Of a DNA stretch of 64,000 bases, positions 8,803 through 17,665 are shown in pieces. Every line of letters starts with the position of its first letter. Position 1 is the first letter of the stretch. The DNA is from G965276765 sp965276825 (GTDB lineage: Bacteria > Actinomycetota > Acidimicrobiia > Acidimicrobiales > Palsa-688). Location of the stretch: the NCBI GenBank assembly GCA_965276825.1, contig OZ255630.1:1798001-1862000 (forward strand), given 5' to 3'. The notes below the pieces were generated by a model, which did not search any database, had not been told where the DNA came from, and saw only the letters and a list, made by a program, of their open reading frames with translations. Position numbers and translations under genes: made by a program.

Positions 8803-9732
8803 GTGGAGCGCGACGACGTCAGGACCGGAGACGGGGAGAGCGGAGGGGGCGCCCGGATCGAGCGGCGCCCCTTCGGGCGCACCGGGCACGACAGCAGCCG
8901 GGTGATCTTCGGTGCGGCCGCGCTCGGCAGCATGGGCCAGGAGGCCGCCGACCGCACCCTCGCGGTGCTCGACGACTTCGGCGTCAACCACATCGACACC
9001 GCAGCGGGCTACGGGGACTCGGAGCTGCGCATCGCGCCGTGGCTGGCGTCCAGACGCGACGACTTCTTCCTGGCCACCAAGACCAACCACCGCACCGGCG
9101 ACGCGGCGCGCGCCGGCCTCGAGCGGTCACTCGAGCGCCTCGGCACCGACCACGTCGACCTGATCCAGCTGCACAACCTCGTGGAGGACGACGAGTGGGA
9201 CGTCGCCACCGGCCCTGACGGTGCGCTCGACGCGCTGGTGGCGGCGCGCGACGAGGGCCTCTGCCGGTTCATCGGGGTGACCGGTCACGGGCTGCGGATC
9301 GCACGCCAGCACCGCAGGAGCGTCGGGCACTACCCGTTCGACAGCGTGCTGCTGCCCTACAGCCACGTCCTCGTCCAGGACTCTGGCTACCGGGCCGAGG
9401 TCGATGCGCTCGTCGAGGAGTGCACGGCGCGCGGCATCGCCGTGCAGACCATCAAGTCCGTCGCCAGGCGACGATGGCGCGACGAAGGTCCCGGCCACTT
9501 CAGCTGGTACGAGCCCATGACCGACGCCGCGGCAGTCGAGCGCGCCGTGCGGTGGGTCCTGGCCGACGACCGGTTGTTCCTCAACTCGTCGAGCGACACG
9601 CGCCTGCTGCGGCCGATCCTGGAGGCCGCCATCGGCGCGGGCGCGGCGCCCGAAGACGAGCTGCTCGCCGCCGACCGGGACGCGCAGGAGATGGAGCCGC
9701 TCTTCGACGGGACCGGGCTCGAGCGGATCTGA
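8803..9732 (+). CDS. Aldo/keto reductase
   Basis: A 309-residue NAD(P)H-dependent oxidoreductase of the aldo/keto reductase superfamily. The motif HIDTAAGYGDSE at 63-74 supplies the catalytic Asp65 and Tyr70, and Lys93 in LATKT completes the core; the usual active-site His appears at LIQLHNL. The N terminus RRPFGRTGHDSSRVIFG is typical of this group. The GTG start at 8803 is the last start codon before the conserved region and follows a G-rich tract. The C terminus (YEPMTDAAAVERAVRWVL) resembles AKRs sometimes annotated beside iron-sulfur or oxidoreductase genes, but no C-terminal ferredoxin domain is present. Substrate unknown. Confidence 0.87.
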   Translation: MERDDVRTGDGESGGGARIERRPFGRTGHDSSRVIFGAAALGSMGQEAADRTLAVLDDFGVNHIDTAAGYGDSELRIAPWLASRRDDFFLATKTNHRTGDAARAGLERSLERLGTDHVDLIQLHNLVEDDEWDVATGPDGALDALVAARDEGLCRFIGVTGHGLRIARQHRRSVGHYPFDSVLLPYSHVLVQDSGYRAEVDALVEECTARGIAVQTIKSVARRRWRDEGPGHFSWYEPMTDAAAVERAVRWVLADDRLFLNSSSDTRLLRPILEAAIGAGAAPEDELLAADRDAQEMEPLFDGTGLERI

Positions 9733-9794
9733 TCGGGCGGTTAGGGTCCCCCGGGTCCGACCCCGCAGGGAGTCGACGAGCCCGAGGAGGAGCC

Positions 9795-11186
9795 GTGGTG
9801 GTCACCGAACGTCGCGCCGGTCCGTCCTGGGACCGCCACCGCGCTTGCGTCGCCGCCCTGCGCGCCGGCTACGAGGCCATCCCGGCCGGAGCCCCGGTGC
9901 GCCTGGCCAAGCGGACCTCCAACCTGTTCCGCACCCGCCGCCGCTCGACCACGCCCGGGTTGGACGTGTCCGGCTTCGACGGGGTCATCCAGATCGACCG
10001 GGAAGCCCTGCAGGCCGACGTGTCGGGCATGACCACCTACGAGCACCTGGTCGACGCCACCCTCCCCTACGGCCTGATGCCGCTGGTCGTGCCCGAGCTC
10101 AAGACCATCACCCTCGGGGGGGCCGTCACCGGTCTCGGGATCGAGAGCTCGTCGTGGCGCAACGGCATGCCGCACGAGTCGATGGTCGAGCTCGAGGTGC
10201 TGACCGGCGCGGGCGAGGTGGTCACCGCGACCGCCGACGGTGACCACGCCGACCTGTTTCACGGCTTTCCCAACTCCTACGGCACCCTGGGCTACGCCCT
10301 GCGGGTCCGCATCGAGCTCGAGCCGGTCCGTCCGTGGGTCCACCTCCGCCACGTTCGCTTCGACAGGATCGAGGCGCTCACCGCCGCCCTGACCGACGTG
10401 TGCGGATCGGGCACGTGGGGTGGCGAGACGGTCGACTTCGTCGACGGCACCGTCTTCACCCCCGACGAGCAGTACCTGACCCTCGCGTCGTGGACCGACG
10501 ATCCCGGCCCGGTCAGCGACTACACGGGCCGCGACATCTACTACCGGTCGATCCAGGCCCGACGCGACGACTGGCTCACCACCCGCGACTACCTGTGGCG
10601 CTGGGACACGGACTGGTTCTGGTGCTCGCGCGCCTTCGGCGTGCAAGACCCGCGACTGCGCCGGCTGGTCCCCTCGTCCCTGCTCCGCTCGGACACCTAC
10701 TGGCGGATCCTGGCCCTCGAGGAGCACTTCGGCGTCAAGCGGAGGTTCGACCGCCTGCGCGGTCGTCCCGACCTCGAGCCCGTCGTGCAGGACGTCGAGG
10801 TGCCGGCGGACCGCCTCGACGAGTTCGTCACCGACTTCCGGCGGGAGGTGCCCGTCTCGCCGTTGTGGCTGTGCCCGATCCGCCTGCGCCGGCCGGGGCG
10901 GCACTGGCCGCTCTACCCCTTCGACCCGGGTGTGCTCTACGTCAACATCGGCTTCTGGTCCGCCTGCCCGGTCCCGCCCGGCGGCGACCGTGAGCACCAC
11001 AACCGATGGGTCGAGGCCGAGGTCGACCGCCTCGGCGGCCGGAAGTCGCTGTACTCGACGTCGTTCTACGACGAGGACCGGTTCTGGTCGCTCTACAACG
11101 GTCCCGTCTACCGTGAGCTCAAGGATCGCTACGACCCGTCGGGCCGCCTCCTCGACCTGTACGCCAAGTGCGTGCAGGCCAGGTAG
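9795..11186 (+). CDS. tmsA: FAD-binding reductase, TmsA/BfaA-like
   Basis: A 463-residue flavoprotein with an N-terminal PCMH-type FAD-binding domain (GVIQIDREALQADVSGMTTY near residue 60, then TLGGAVTGLGIESSSWRNG near 110). It resembles plant DIMINUTO/DHCR24-like reductases and the actinobacterial flavoprotein paired with a fatty-acid methyltransferase. In mycobacteria and relatives, this partner reduces the 10-methylene fatty-acyl intermediate to the 10-methyl form. The GTG start lies after a strong GAGGAGG site at 9784-9790. The methyltransferase starts 34 bases downstream on the same strand, so the two are an operon. The function is inferred from the pairing and family, not from any unique residue. 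Confidence 0.8.
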   Translation: MVVTERRAGPSWDRHRACVAALRAGYEAIPAGAPVRLAKRTSNLFRTRRRSTTPGLDVSGFDGVIQIDREALQADVSGMTTYEHLVDATLPYGLMPLVVPELKTITLGGAVTGLGIESSSWRNGMPHESMVELEVLTGAGEVVTATADGDHADLFHGFPNSYGTLGYALRVRIELEPVRPWVHLRHVRFDRIEALTAALTDVCGSGTWGGETVDFVDGTVFTPDEQYLTLASWTDDPGPVSDYTGRDIYYRSIQARRDDWLTTRDYLWRWDTDWFWCSRAFGVQDPRLRRLVPSSLLRSDTYWRILALEEHFGVKRRFDRLRGRPDLEPVVQDVEVPADRLDEFVTDFRREVPVSPLWLCPIRLRRPGRHWPLYPFDPGVLYVNIGFWSACPVPPGGDREHHNRWVEAEVDRLGGRKSLYSTSFYDEDRFWSLYNGPVYRELKDRYDPSGRLLDLYAKCVQAR

Positions 11187-11220
11187 CGACCCGGAGCCGA
11201 GACAAGGAGACAGATCGGAC

Positions 11221-12519
11221 ATGCGCGACCGTAAGCCCGTTGCCGCGGTGCTCGCCGACGTCGTCGGCACCGGCCTGCCCCTGGCGTTCGACGCCTACGA
11301 CGGGAGCACCGCCGGCCCCGCTGACGCCGAGGCCAGGGTCAGGATCGTCGACCCGCGGGCGCTCAACCACGTGGCGCTGGCGCCCGGGGAGCTCGGCCTG
11401 GCCCGGGCCTACGTGGCCGGCTACCTCGACGTCGACGGCGATCTCCTCGACGTCCTGCGCCTCCTCGCGTCCGACACCGTCGGCGGCCTGTCCTGGCGCC
11501 AGCGGCTCGAGACCCTGCGCCAGCTCGGTCCTGGCGTGCTCCGCCCGGTCGCCCCGCCGCCCGAGGAGGTCAGGCCCGGGTTGTGGTGGGGCCTGCGCCA
11601 CTCCGTCGGTCGCGACTCCCGGGCGATCAGCCACCACTACGACGTCTCCAATCGCTTCTACGAGTGGATCCTCGGTCCCTCGATGGCCTACACGTGTGCG
11701 GTGTACCCCGGGGAGACGGCGTCGCTCGAGGAGGCCCAGGAGGAGAAGGTCGACCTGGTCTGCCGCAAGCTCGGCCTCGAGCCGGGTCAGCGGCTGCTCG
11801 ACGTCGGCTGCGGTTGGGGCCTGATGGTCCGCCACGCCGTCGAGCACTACGGCGTCCACGCCATCGGTGTCACCCTGTCGCGCCAGCAGGCCGAATGGGG
11901 TCAGCGGGCGGTGATCGACGCCGGCCTGTCGGCGCGCGCCGAGATCCGCCATCTCGACTACCGCCACGTTCCCGAGACCGGCTTCGACGCCATCTCGAGC
12001 ATCGGGCTCACCGAGCACATCGGCGCGGCCAGCCTGCCCGGCTACGCCGCCTTCCTCGCTGGGCGCCTCCGCCCGCAGGGGCGCTTGCTCAACCACTGCA
12101 TCACCCGGCCGACCACCTCGGAGTCGGTGAAGCGCACCGGCGGGTTCATCAACCGCTACGTCTTCCCCGACGGCGAGCTCGAGGCCGCAGGCACCATCGC
12201 GTCGGTCATCCAGGACGCAGGGCTGGAGATCCGCCACGAGGAGAACCTGAGAGAGCACTACGCGCGGACGTGTGCGGCCTGGTCGTCCAACCTCGACGAG
12301 CACTGGGACGAGGCGGTGGCCGAGATCGGTCCCGGCCGGGCCAGGACGTGGAGGCTGTACCTGGCCGGCTCGCAGCTCGGCTTCGAGCAGCGCCGCATCG
12401 AGCTGCACCAGATCCTGGCGGTCAAGACCGTGGACGGCGATGCGGCGTTCCCGCTGCGCCCCGACTTCTCCCGGCAGCGGGCACCGATGTCGCTGGCCGG
12501 GATGGCGCCCTCCCAGTAG
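11221..12519 (+). CDS. tmsB: Cyclopropane-synthase-like fatty-acid methyltransferase, TmsB-like
   Basis: A 432-residue SAM-dependent methyltransferase of the CFA synthase family. Landmarks are HHYDVSN at 139-145, MAYTCAVYP near 155, the SAM-binding LDVGCGWG at 193-200, and the EHIG motif (GLTEHIGA) near 260. An N-terminal extension of about 120 residues (ALNHVALAPGELGLARAYVAGYLDVDGDL) is typical of this group. Because it is preceded by the FAD reductase, it is more likely the enzyme that methylates oleoyl chains at C10 than a true cyclopropane synthase; the alternative remains possible. The ATG follows an AAGGAGAC site. Confidence 0.83.
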   Translation: MRDRKPVAAVLADVVGTGLPLAFDAYDGSTAGPADAEARVRIVDPRALNHVALAPGELGLARAYVAGYLDVDGDLLDVLRLLASDTVGGLSWRQRLETLRQLGPGVLRPVAPPPEEVRPGLWWGLRHSVGRDSRAISHHYDVSNRFYEWILGPSMAYTCAVYPGETASLEEAQEEKVDLVCRKLGLEPGQRLLDVGCGWGLMVRHAVEHYGVHAIGVTLSRQQAEWGQRAVIDAGLSARAEIRHLDYRHVPETGFDAISSIGLTEHIGAASLPGYAAFLAGRLRPQGRLLNHCITRPTTSESVKRTGGFINRYVFPDGELEAAGTIASVIQDAGLEIRHEENLREHYARTCAAWSSNLDEHWDEAVAEIGPGRARTWRLYLAGSQLGFEQRRIELHQILAVKTVDGDAAFPLRPDFSRQRAPMSLAGMAPSQ

Positions 12520-12550
12520 GCGCTGCGCCGCGGGTCCACCCCCGCCCCTC

Positions 12551-13504
12551 TCAGTCGGTGGCGACGGCGAGCCGGCGGCGGGCGATGATCGCCTGGTCCG
12601 GCCAGCGCACGTCGCGGATCCAGCGCAGTCGCTCCATGGTGCGGATGATGATGGCGCTGGTGTCGATCTCGAAGCGGCCGACGCCGTGGCGGGCGGAGGT
12701 CGGCTCGGCGTGGTGGAAGTTGTGCCACGCCTCGCCCATCGAGGGCAGCGCCAGCCACCACACGTTGCGGCTCTCGTCCTTGGTCTTGAACGGCGTGCGG
12801 CCGGTGATGTGGCAGACCGAGTTGATGGCGAAGGTGACGTGGTGGAGCGCGGCCACGCGCACCAGGCTGCCCCAGAAGAACGCCGTGAGCGCCCCCTGCC
12901 ACGACCACGACCACAGCCCACCGACCAGCGGCGGGGCCAGCATGGACACCACCACCCACAGCGGGAAGGCGTTGGAGAGACGGCGGATGGTCGGGTCCTT
13001 GCACAGGTCGGGGGCGAACTTCTCCTCGGAGGTCTGCTCGACGTCGAACAGCCACCCGACGTGGGAGTAGAAGAAGCCCTTGGTGACGGCCCTGACGGTG
13101 CGGCCGTAGCGCCACGGCGAGTGCGGGTCACCCTCTCGGTCGGAGAAGCGGTGGTGCTTGCGGTGGTCGGCCACCCAGCGGATCACGGGTCCCTGGATGG
13201 CCATCATGCCGGCGACGGCGAGGATGGCCCGCAGCCAGCCGGGGGCGCGGAACGCGTGGTGGGTGAAGTGCCGGTGGAAGCCGACGGTCACGCCGTGGCC
13301 GGTGATGGCGTACATGGCCACGGCGATGATGACGTCTCGCCACGACAGTCCCCAGCCCCAGGCCACGGGCACGGCGGCGACGAGGGCCACGAAGGGGACG
13401 GCGATGAAGAGGAAGAGGGTGACCTGCTCCCACGTCTTCTTGAGGTCGAGCTCCTCGTCGGGGATCCGCTGGGGATCGTCGAGGACGACTTCGGTGGTGG
13501 ACAT
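12551..13504 (-). CDS. Membrane fatty acyl-CoA desaturase (delta-9 type)
   Basis: A 317-residue integral-membrane di-iron desaturase. The three histidine boxes are complete: HRHFTH at 77-82, HRKHH at 114-118 and HNFHH at 261-265. Two paired hydrophobic segments flank the first two boxes (about 28-70 and 92-110), and another lies at about 180-225. Such enzymes insert a cis double bond at C9 of stearoyl or palmitoyl chains. It is convergent with the TmsB-like gene, ending 31 bases away; its product (oleoyl) is the expected substrate of that methyltransferase. The start MSTTEVV is chosen over an upstream codon that would add a low-complexity, Arg-rich leader. Confidence 0.92.
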   Translation of the reverse strand: MSTTEVVLDDPQRIPDEELDLKKTWEQVTLFLFIAVPFVALVAAVPVAWGWGLSWRDVIIAVAMYAITGHGVTVGFHRHFTHHAFRAPGWLRAILAVAGMMAIQGPVIRWVADHRKHHRFSDREGDPHSPWRYGRTVRAVTKGFFYSHVGWLFDVEQTSEEKFAPDLCKDPTIRRLSNAFPLWVVVSMLAPPLVGGLWSWSWQGALTAFFWGSLVRVAALHHVTFAINSVCHITGRTPFKTKDESRNVWWLALPSMGEAWHNFHHAEPTSARHGVGRFEIDTSAIIIRTMERLRWIRDVRWPDQAIIARRRLAVATD

Positions 13505-13631
13505 CCGCCTCACTCTTCTACCTGATCGGGTTGGCGAGCACGGGCAGACGCCCACGCTCCCCGACGAGTCTGCCACGTCCTCGCCGGATTCGACGGCCTC
13601 ACGTGCCACCGACTCGCCGGGGCAGAGTTGC

Positions 13632-14798
13632 TCAGGGACCGCCGGCCCAGGACCAGGGGTAGGCGTCGTCGGCCACGTTCCTGGCGTCGTCGGCGACGAG
13701 CAGCGGGGCGAAGGTGTCGACCATCACCGCCGTCTCCTCCGTGCGCTCGGCGTCCATGGAGGCCTCGACGCTGCCCGGCTGGGGGCCGTGCACGAACCCG
13801 GAGGGGTGGAGGGTGAGCGACGCCGGGCCGATCCCGGTCCCGGCCCTGCTCATGAAATCGCCGCCGGAGTAGAACAGCACCTCGTCGGAGTCGACGTTGG
13901 CGTGGTGATAGGGGACCTTGACGGCATCGGTCCCGAAGTCGAAGGGCCTCGGCACGAAGCTGCACACGACGAAGCCGGGGCCATCGAAGGTCTGGTGGAC
14001 CGGGGGCGGCTGGTGGACCCGCCCGACGATGGGCTCGAAGTCCCGGATCGACAGGGCGAAGGGATAGCAGCAGCCGTCCCAGCCGACCACGTCGAAGGGA
14101 TGGCGGGCGTGGACGTGGCGCGTCCAGCCGGTGCGGGTCCTGACCAGGACATCGACGTCGCGGTCGTCGGCCGCGACCAGCGTGTCCGGGGCGCGCAGGT
14201 CGCGTTCGGAGAACGGCGCCCCTTCGCGCAGCTGGCCGCCCGCGGTGCGGTAGCGCGCCGGGATGCCCACGTGGCCGGCCGCCTCGACGACCAGCGCCTG
14301 CAACGGGCCTGCGCCCTCGTCGAACACCCAGCGGTGCGTGGTCGACGCCGGGATCACGACGTAGTCGCCCTCCCCGACGGCGAGGGCGCCGAACACCGAC
14401 TCCAGCACCGCCGCGCCCTGCTGGACGTAGACCACCTCGTCACCCGCGGCGTTGCGGTACAGGCCGCTCGAGGCGTGGCACTCGACCCAGCAGAGGGTGA
14501 CCTGGTCGTTGCCGAACAGGACCCTGCGGCCGAGTACGGGGTCGCCGCCGGGCCCGAGCTTGGCGGCGCGCAGGTGCCAAGGGGCGAGCGGCTGGTTGGG
14601 GCGCAGCGCCGACCGCTCGACCTCGACGGCCTCGATGGAGACGACCGCGCTCGGCGAGTGGCGGTGGTAGAGCAGCGACGACGCCCCACGGAACCCCTCC
14701 TCCCCCATCAGCTCCTCGGGCTGCAGCCGACCGTCGGCGCCGCGCTGCGCCTGGTGGCGCTTGGCCGGCACGTCGCCCATCCTGCGGTAGTAGGTCAC
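13632..14798 (-). CDS. hmgA: Homogentisate 1,2-dioxygenase
   Basis: A 388-residue cupin-fold, iron(II)-dependent dioxygenase that opens homogentisate to maleylacetoacetate. Recognisable are YYRRMGDVPAKRH at the N terminus, the HPFDVVGWDGCCYPFALSIRDFEPIVGRVHQPPPVHQTF block, and the iron-binding region YHHANVDSDEVLFYSGGDFMSR followed by HPSGFVHGPQPG. It belongs to the shorter actinobacterial form rather than the 430-residue one. The GTG start has a GAGGGGGG ribosome site and overlaps the aminotransferase stop by GTGA. It is the last gene of the hppD-aminotransferase-hmgA operon. No maleylacetoacetate isomerase or fumarylacetoacetase is visible in the window. Confidence 0.93.
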   Translation of the reverse strand: MTYYRRMGDVPAKRHQAQRGADGRLQPEELMGEEGFRGASSLLYHRHSPSAVVSIEAVEVERSALRPNQPLAPWHLRAAKLGPGGDPVLGRRVLFGNDQVTLCWVECHASSGLYRNAAGDEVVYVQQGAAVLESVFGALAVGEGDYVVIPASTTHRWVFDEGAGPLQALVVEAAGHVGIPARYRTAGGQLREGAPFSERDLRAPDTLVAADDRDVDVLVRTRTGWTRHVHARHPFDVVGWDGCCYPFALSIRDFEPIVGRVHQPPPVHQTFDGPGFVVCSFVPRPFDFGTDAVKVPYHHANVDSDEVLFYSGGDFMSRAGTGIGPASLTLHPSGFVHGPQPGSVEASMDAERTEETAVMVDTFAPLLVADDARNVADDAYPWSWAGGP

Positions 14799-15907
14799 GT
14801 TTCCCCCCTCGTCGATGGGCCCGCGCCGATGGCGGCGACGGCCCGGTCGTTGTCCGCTGCGGTCCCGATGCTGACCCTGACGCCGACGCCGGGGAAGGCG
14901 CGGGTCACCACACCGGCCCGCTCGAGGCGCTCGGCCAGACCGGCCGCCCCCTTGCCGGGGAGCCACACGAAGTTGGCCGCCGACGGCGTCACGTCCCAGC
15001 CGGCGCCCCGCAGTGAGGCCTCGAGCCGACCGCGCTCGGCGACGACGGCCGACACCCGCCGCTCGACCTCGTCGGGCTCGGCCAGGGAGGCCAGCGCGGC
15101 GGCCTGGGCGGGCGCACCCACGGCGAAGGGGAGGAGCACGGCGTCGAGGGCGGCGATCACGTCGGGGTGGGCCACGGCCCAGCCGATGCGCAGCCCGGCC
15201 AGGGCATGGGCCTTGGAGAAGGTCCGCAGCGCGACCACGTTGGGCCGCTCGAGCGCCAGCTCCGTGGCGACGTCGGGGCCGCCGGCGAACTCCCGGTAGG
15301 CGGCATCGACGACCAGCAGGCAGTGGGCCGGGATCCGGTCGGCGAGGGCCACGACAGCGTCCGCGCCGACCGCGGTCCCCGTGGGGTTGTTGGGCTCCGC
15401 CAGCAGCACCAGGCGGGTCGTGGCCGTGACGGCGTCGGCCATGGCGTCGGTGTCGAGCACCCCTCGGCGCGCCGGTACGGCGACGTCGCGGCCCCCGACC
15501 AGGCGGGTGTACAGCGGGTAGCCCTCGAAGGACGGGTCGCCGCGCACGACCTCGGCGCCGGGCTCGACGTAGGCGAGGGCCAGCTGCTGCAGCAACCCCG
15601 ACGCGCCGCAGCCGACGGCGACGCGCTCGACGCCGGTCCCGACGGCGCCGGCCAGCGCCTCCCGCACGGCGGTGGCCCGGGCGTCGGGATAGCGCTGCGC
15701 GCCGGCGGCCGCCTCGGCGGCGGCGGCGAGGACGCGTGGCGTCGGCGGCCACGGCAGCTCGTTGGAGGCCAGCTTGACGGCATCGGCGATCCCGTGGTCG
15801 GCCATGGCCTGGGCGGCCGAGCGACCGGGCCGGTAGGCCGGGAGATCGGCCAGGGCCGCCCTCGGCGCCGGAGGTCCGGGCGCGGTGACGGCGGACCCGT
15901 CACGCAC
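14795..15907 (-). CDS. Class I/II aminotransferase (HisC-like, probably aromatic)
   Basis: A 370-residue PLP aminotransferase with the histidinol-phosphate aminotransferase signature: KLASNELPWPPTP at 45-57, PNNPTG at 172-177, DAAYREF at 201-207 and the PLP lysine Lys232 in TFSKAHALAGLRIGW. By sequence it would be annotated HisC, but it sits between hppD and hmgA and overlaps hmgA by four bases. The natural reading is that it converts tyrosine to 4-hydroxyphenylpyruvate. The GTG start lies 14 bases after the hppD stop. A ribosome site AGGAGG sits somewhat far upstream, inside the hppD end, so translation is probably coupled. Confidence 0.85.
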   Translation of the reverse strand: MRDGSAVTAPGPPAPRAALADLPAYRPGRSAAQAMADHGIADAVKLASNELPWPPTPRVLAAAAEAAAGAQRYPDARATAVREALAGAVGTGVERVAVGCGASGLLQQLALAYVEPGAEVVRGDPSFEGYPLYTRLVGGRDVAVPARRGVLDTDAMADAVTATTRLVLLAEPNNPTGTAVGADAVVALADRIPAHCLLVVDAAYREFAGGPDVATELALERPNVVALRTFSKAHALAGLRIGWAVAHPDVIAALDAVLLPFAVGAPAQAAALASLAEPDEVERRVSAVVAERGRLEASLRGAGWDVTPSAANFVWLPGKGAAGLAERLERAGVVTRAFPGVGVRVSIGTAADNDRAVAAIGAGPSTRGET

Positions 15908-15921
15908 CAGGTCCGGCGCGC

Positions 15922-17052
15922 TCAGAGGTTGCCCCTCCTGGCCTGCTCGCGCTCGATGGCCTCGAACAGGGCCTTGAAGTTGCCGTCCCCGAACCCGGAC
16001 GCACCCTCGCGCTGGATGATCTCGAGGAACAGCGTCGGACGGTCGGTGACCGTCTCGGTGAAGATCTGCAGCAGGTAGCCGCCCTCGTCGGCGTCGATCT
16101 CGATGCCGAGCGCCTCCAGGCGGTCCCAGGCGACGGGGAACTGCCCGCAGCGGACCTTGGCGTCGTCGTAGTAGGCGGCGGGCATGTCCAAGAACCGCAC
16201 CCCGCGCTGGCGCAGGGCGCCGACGGCGGTGACGATGTCGGGGGTGCCGAGGGCGATGTGCTGCACGCCGGGGCCGCCGTACCACTCGAGGTACTCGGCG
16301 ATCTGGCTCTTGCGCAGGCCGGGGGCGGGCTCGTTGATCGGCAACTTGATGTCGCGCCCGTTCCACATGACCGTGGAGCGCAGGGCCGAGTACTGCGTGG
16401 AGATGGCCTCCGCGTCGAAGTGCTTCATCTGGTGGAAGCCGAGCACGTCCTCGTACCACGACACCCACTCATCGAGGCGACCCTGCTCGACGTTGCCGAC
16501 GACGTGGTCGATCTCGGTCACACCCACCCCAGGGCCGACCGGCCGGAGCGGGAGGCGCTCGTCGGTCCACCCCGGTCCCCAGATCCCCGGCCAGGAGGAC
16601 CGGTCGACGAAGAGGTGGCGGGTCTCGCCGTAGGTCCGGATGCCGGCGGTGGTCACGGCGCCGGAGTCGCCGTGAGCGGTCGCCGGGGCGACCACCACCT
16701 CGGCACCCCTGGCTGCGGCCAGCTCGGCGGCGGCGGCCGGGTCGGCGACCCGCCAGGCCACGTTGCGGATCCCGTCACCGTGCTCGAGGACGTGGAGCGC
16801 CACCTCGGAGTCGGAGCGCAGGCCGGCGGTGACCACGAAGCGGACCTCGCCGTGGGCCAGCAGGTACGACGTGCGGTCACCCACGCCGGTCTCGGGGCCG
16901 GCGTAGCCGACGACCTCGAAGCCGAACCCGGAGGTGAGCCAGGCGGTGACCGCCCTGGCGTTGCCCACCCACCACTCCAGATGGTCCCAGCCGAGGAGCA
17001 GATCGGCGACGGTGGTCGTGGACGGGCGGGGGTCCAGCACGGTATCGGCCAT
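15922..17052 (-). CDS. hppD: 4-hydroxyphenylpyruvate dioxygenase
   Basis: A 376-residue iron(II) dioxygenase converting 4-hydroxyphenylpyruvate to homogentisate. Two VOC-type halves are visible. The C-terminal half carries the metal triad His183 (TEIDHVVGNV), His265 (GVQHIALGT) and Glu344 (LFLEIIQREG), followed by the family signature GASGFGDGNFKALFEAIEREQ. Length is typical. It is the first gene of the catabolic operon and is divergent from an Lrp-type regulator across a 109-base region containing a palindrome. Confidence 0.96.
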   Translation of the reverse strand: MADTVLDPRPSTTTVADLLLGWDHLEWWVGNARAVTAWLTSGFGFEVVGYAGPETGVGDRTSYLLAHGEVRFVVTAGLRSDSEVALHVLEHGDGIRNVAWRVADPAAAAELAAARGAEVVVAPATAHGDSGAVTTAGIRTYGETRHLFVDRSSWPGIWGPGWTDERLPLRPVGPGVGVTEIDHVVGNVEQGRLDEWVSWYEDVLGFHQMKHFDAEAISTQYSALRSTVMWNGRDIKLPINEPAPGLRKSQIAEYLEWYGGPGVQHIALGTPDIVTAVGALRQRGVRFLDMPAAYYDDAKVRCGQFPVAWDRLEALGIEIDADEGGYLLQIFTETVTDRPTLFLEIIQREGASGFGDGNFKALFEAIEREQARRGNL

Positions 17053-17102
17053 GGCCCCACCCCACCACCGCCGGGCGGCCTCGTCAACCGTCTGGCTCCT
17101 GG

Positions 17103-17143
17103 CTGCACAGACTGCACAGCTGATCAGCCACGTGCTCTACACT
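17103..17143. promoter_or_regulatory. Candidate operator/promoter between hppD and lrp
   Basis: Two direct CTGCACAG copies (17103-17110 and 17112-17119) lie next to a perfect palindrome GCTGATCAGC at 17119-17128. A -10-like TACACT follows at 17138-17143, reading toward the Lrp gene. Lrp proteins often bind such repeated, phased sites. Function is inference. Confidence 0.4.
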
Positions 17144-17161
17144 GTGTCGTGAAAGGACGGC

Positions 17162-17659
17162 GTGGTGACCGGACCAGCAATCTCCCTCGACGACGTCGAC
17201 CGGCGCCTGGTGGCCGCCCTGGCCGGCACACCGAGGGCCGGCGTGGCCACCCTGGCCCGGCAGGTCGGGGTGGCCAGGGCCACGGCCCAGGCCCGGCTCG
17301 ACCGACTGCTGCGCAGCGGCGTGATCACCGGGTTCGGCCCCGACGTCGATCTGCGCGCCGTCGGCTACGACGTCGAGGCCTTCGTCAACCTGGAGATCGC
17401 CCAGGGCCGCGGCGACGACGTCGTCGCCCACCTGCGCGCCGTCCCCGAGGTGGTGGAGCTGCACATGACCACCGGGCCCGCCGACCTGCTCTGCCGGGTG
17501 GTGGCGACCGACAACGACCACCTCGGCCACGTCCTCACCCGGCTCCTCGACGTCACCGGCATCGTGCGCACCGGCACGTCACTGGTGCTGACCACCCACG
17601 TGGCCCACCGGGTGCTCCAGCTGATCGTCGACCGGGACCCGACCCCGCCGGGCCGCTGA
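17162..17659 (+). CDS. Lrp/AsnC family regulator
   Basis: A 165-residue transcription factor with an N-terminal winged helix-turn-helix (DDVDRRLVAALAGTPRAGVATLARQVGVARATAQARLDRL, about residues 10-50) and a C-terminal RAM ligand-binding domain (VNLEIAQGRGDDVVAHLRAVPEVVELHMTTGPADLLCRVVATD). Such regulators sense amino acids. It is divergent from hppD and probably controls the tyrosine catabolic operon in response to Phe or Tyr; the repeats in between are the candidate sites. The GTG start follows AAAGGACGGC. It faces a second Lrp-family gene, with six bases between their stops. Confidence 0.9.
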   Translation: MVTGPAISLDDVDRRLVAALAGTPRAGVATLARQVGVARATAQARLDRLLRSGVITGFGPDVDLRAVGYDVEAFVNLEIAQGRGDDVVAHLRAVPEVVELHMTTGPADLLCRVVATDNDHLGHVLTRLLDVTGIVRTGTSLVLTTHVAHRVLQLIVDRDPTPPGR

Positions 17660-17665
17660 CCCGGC

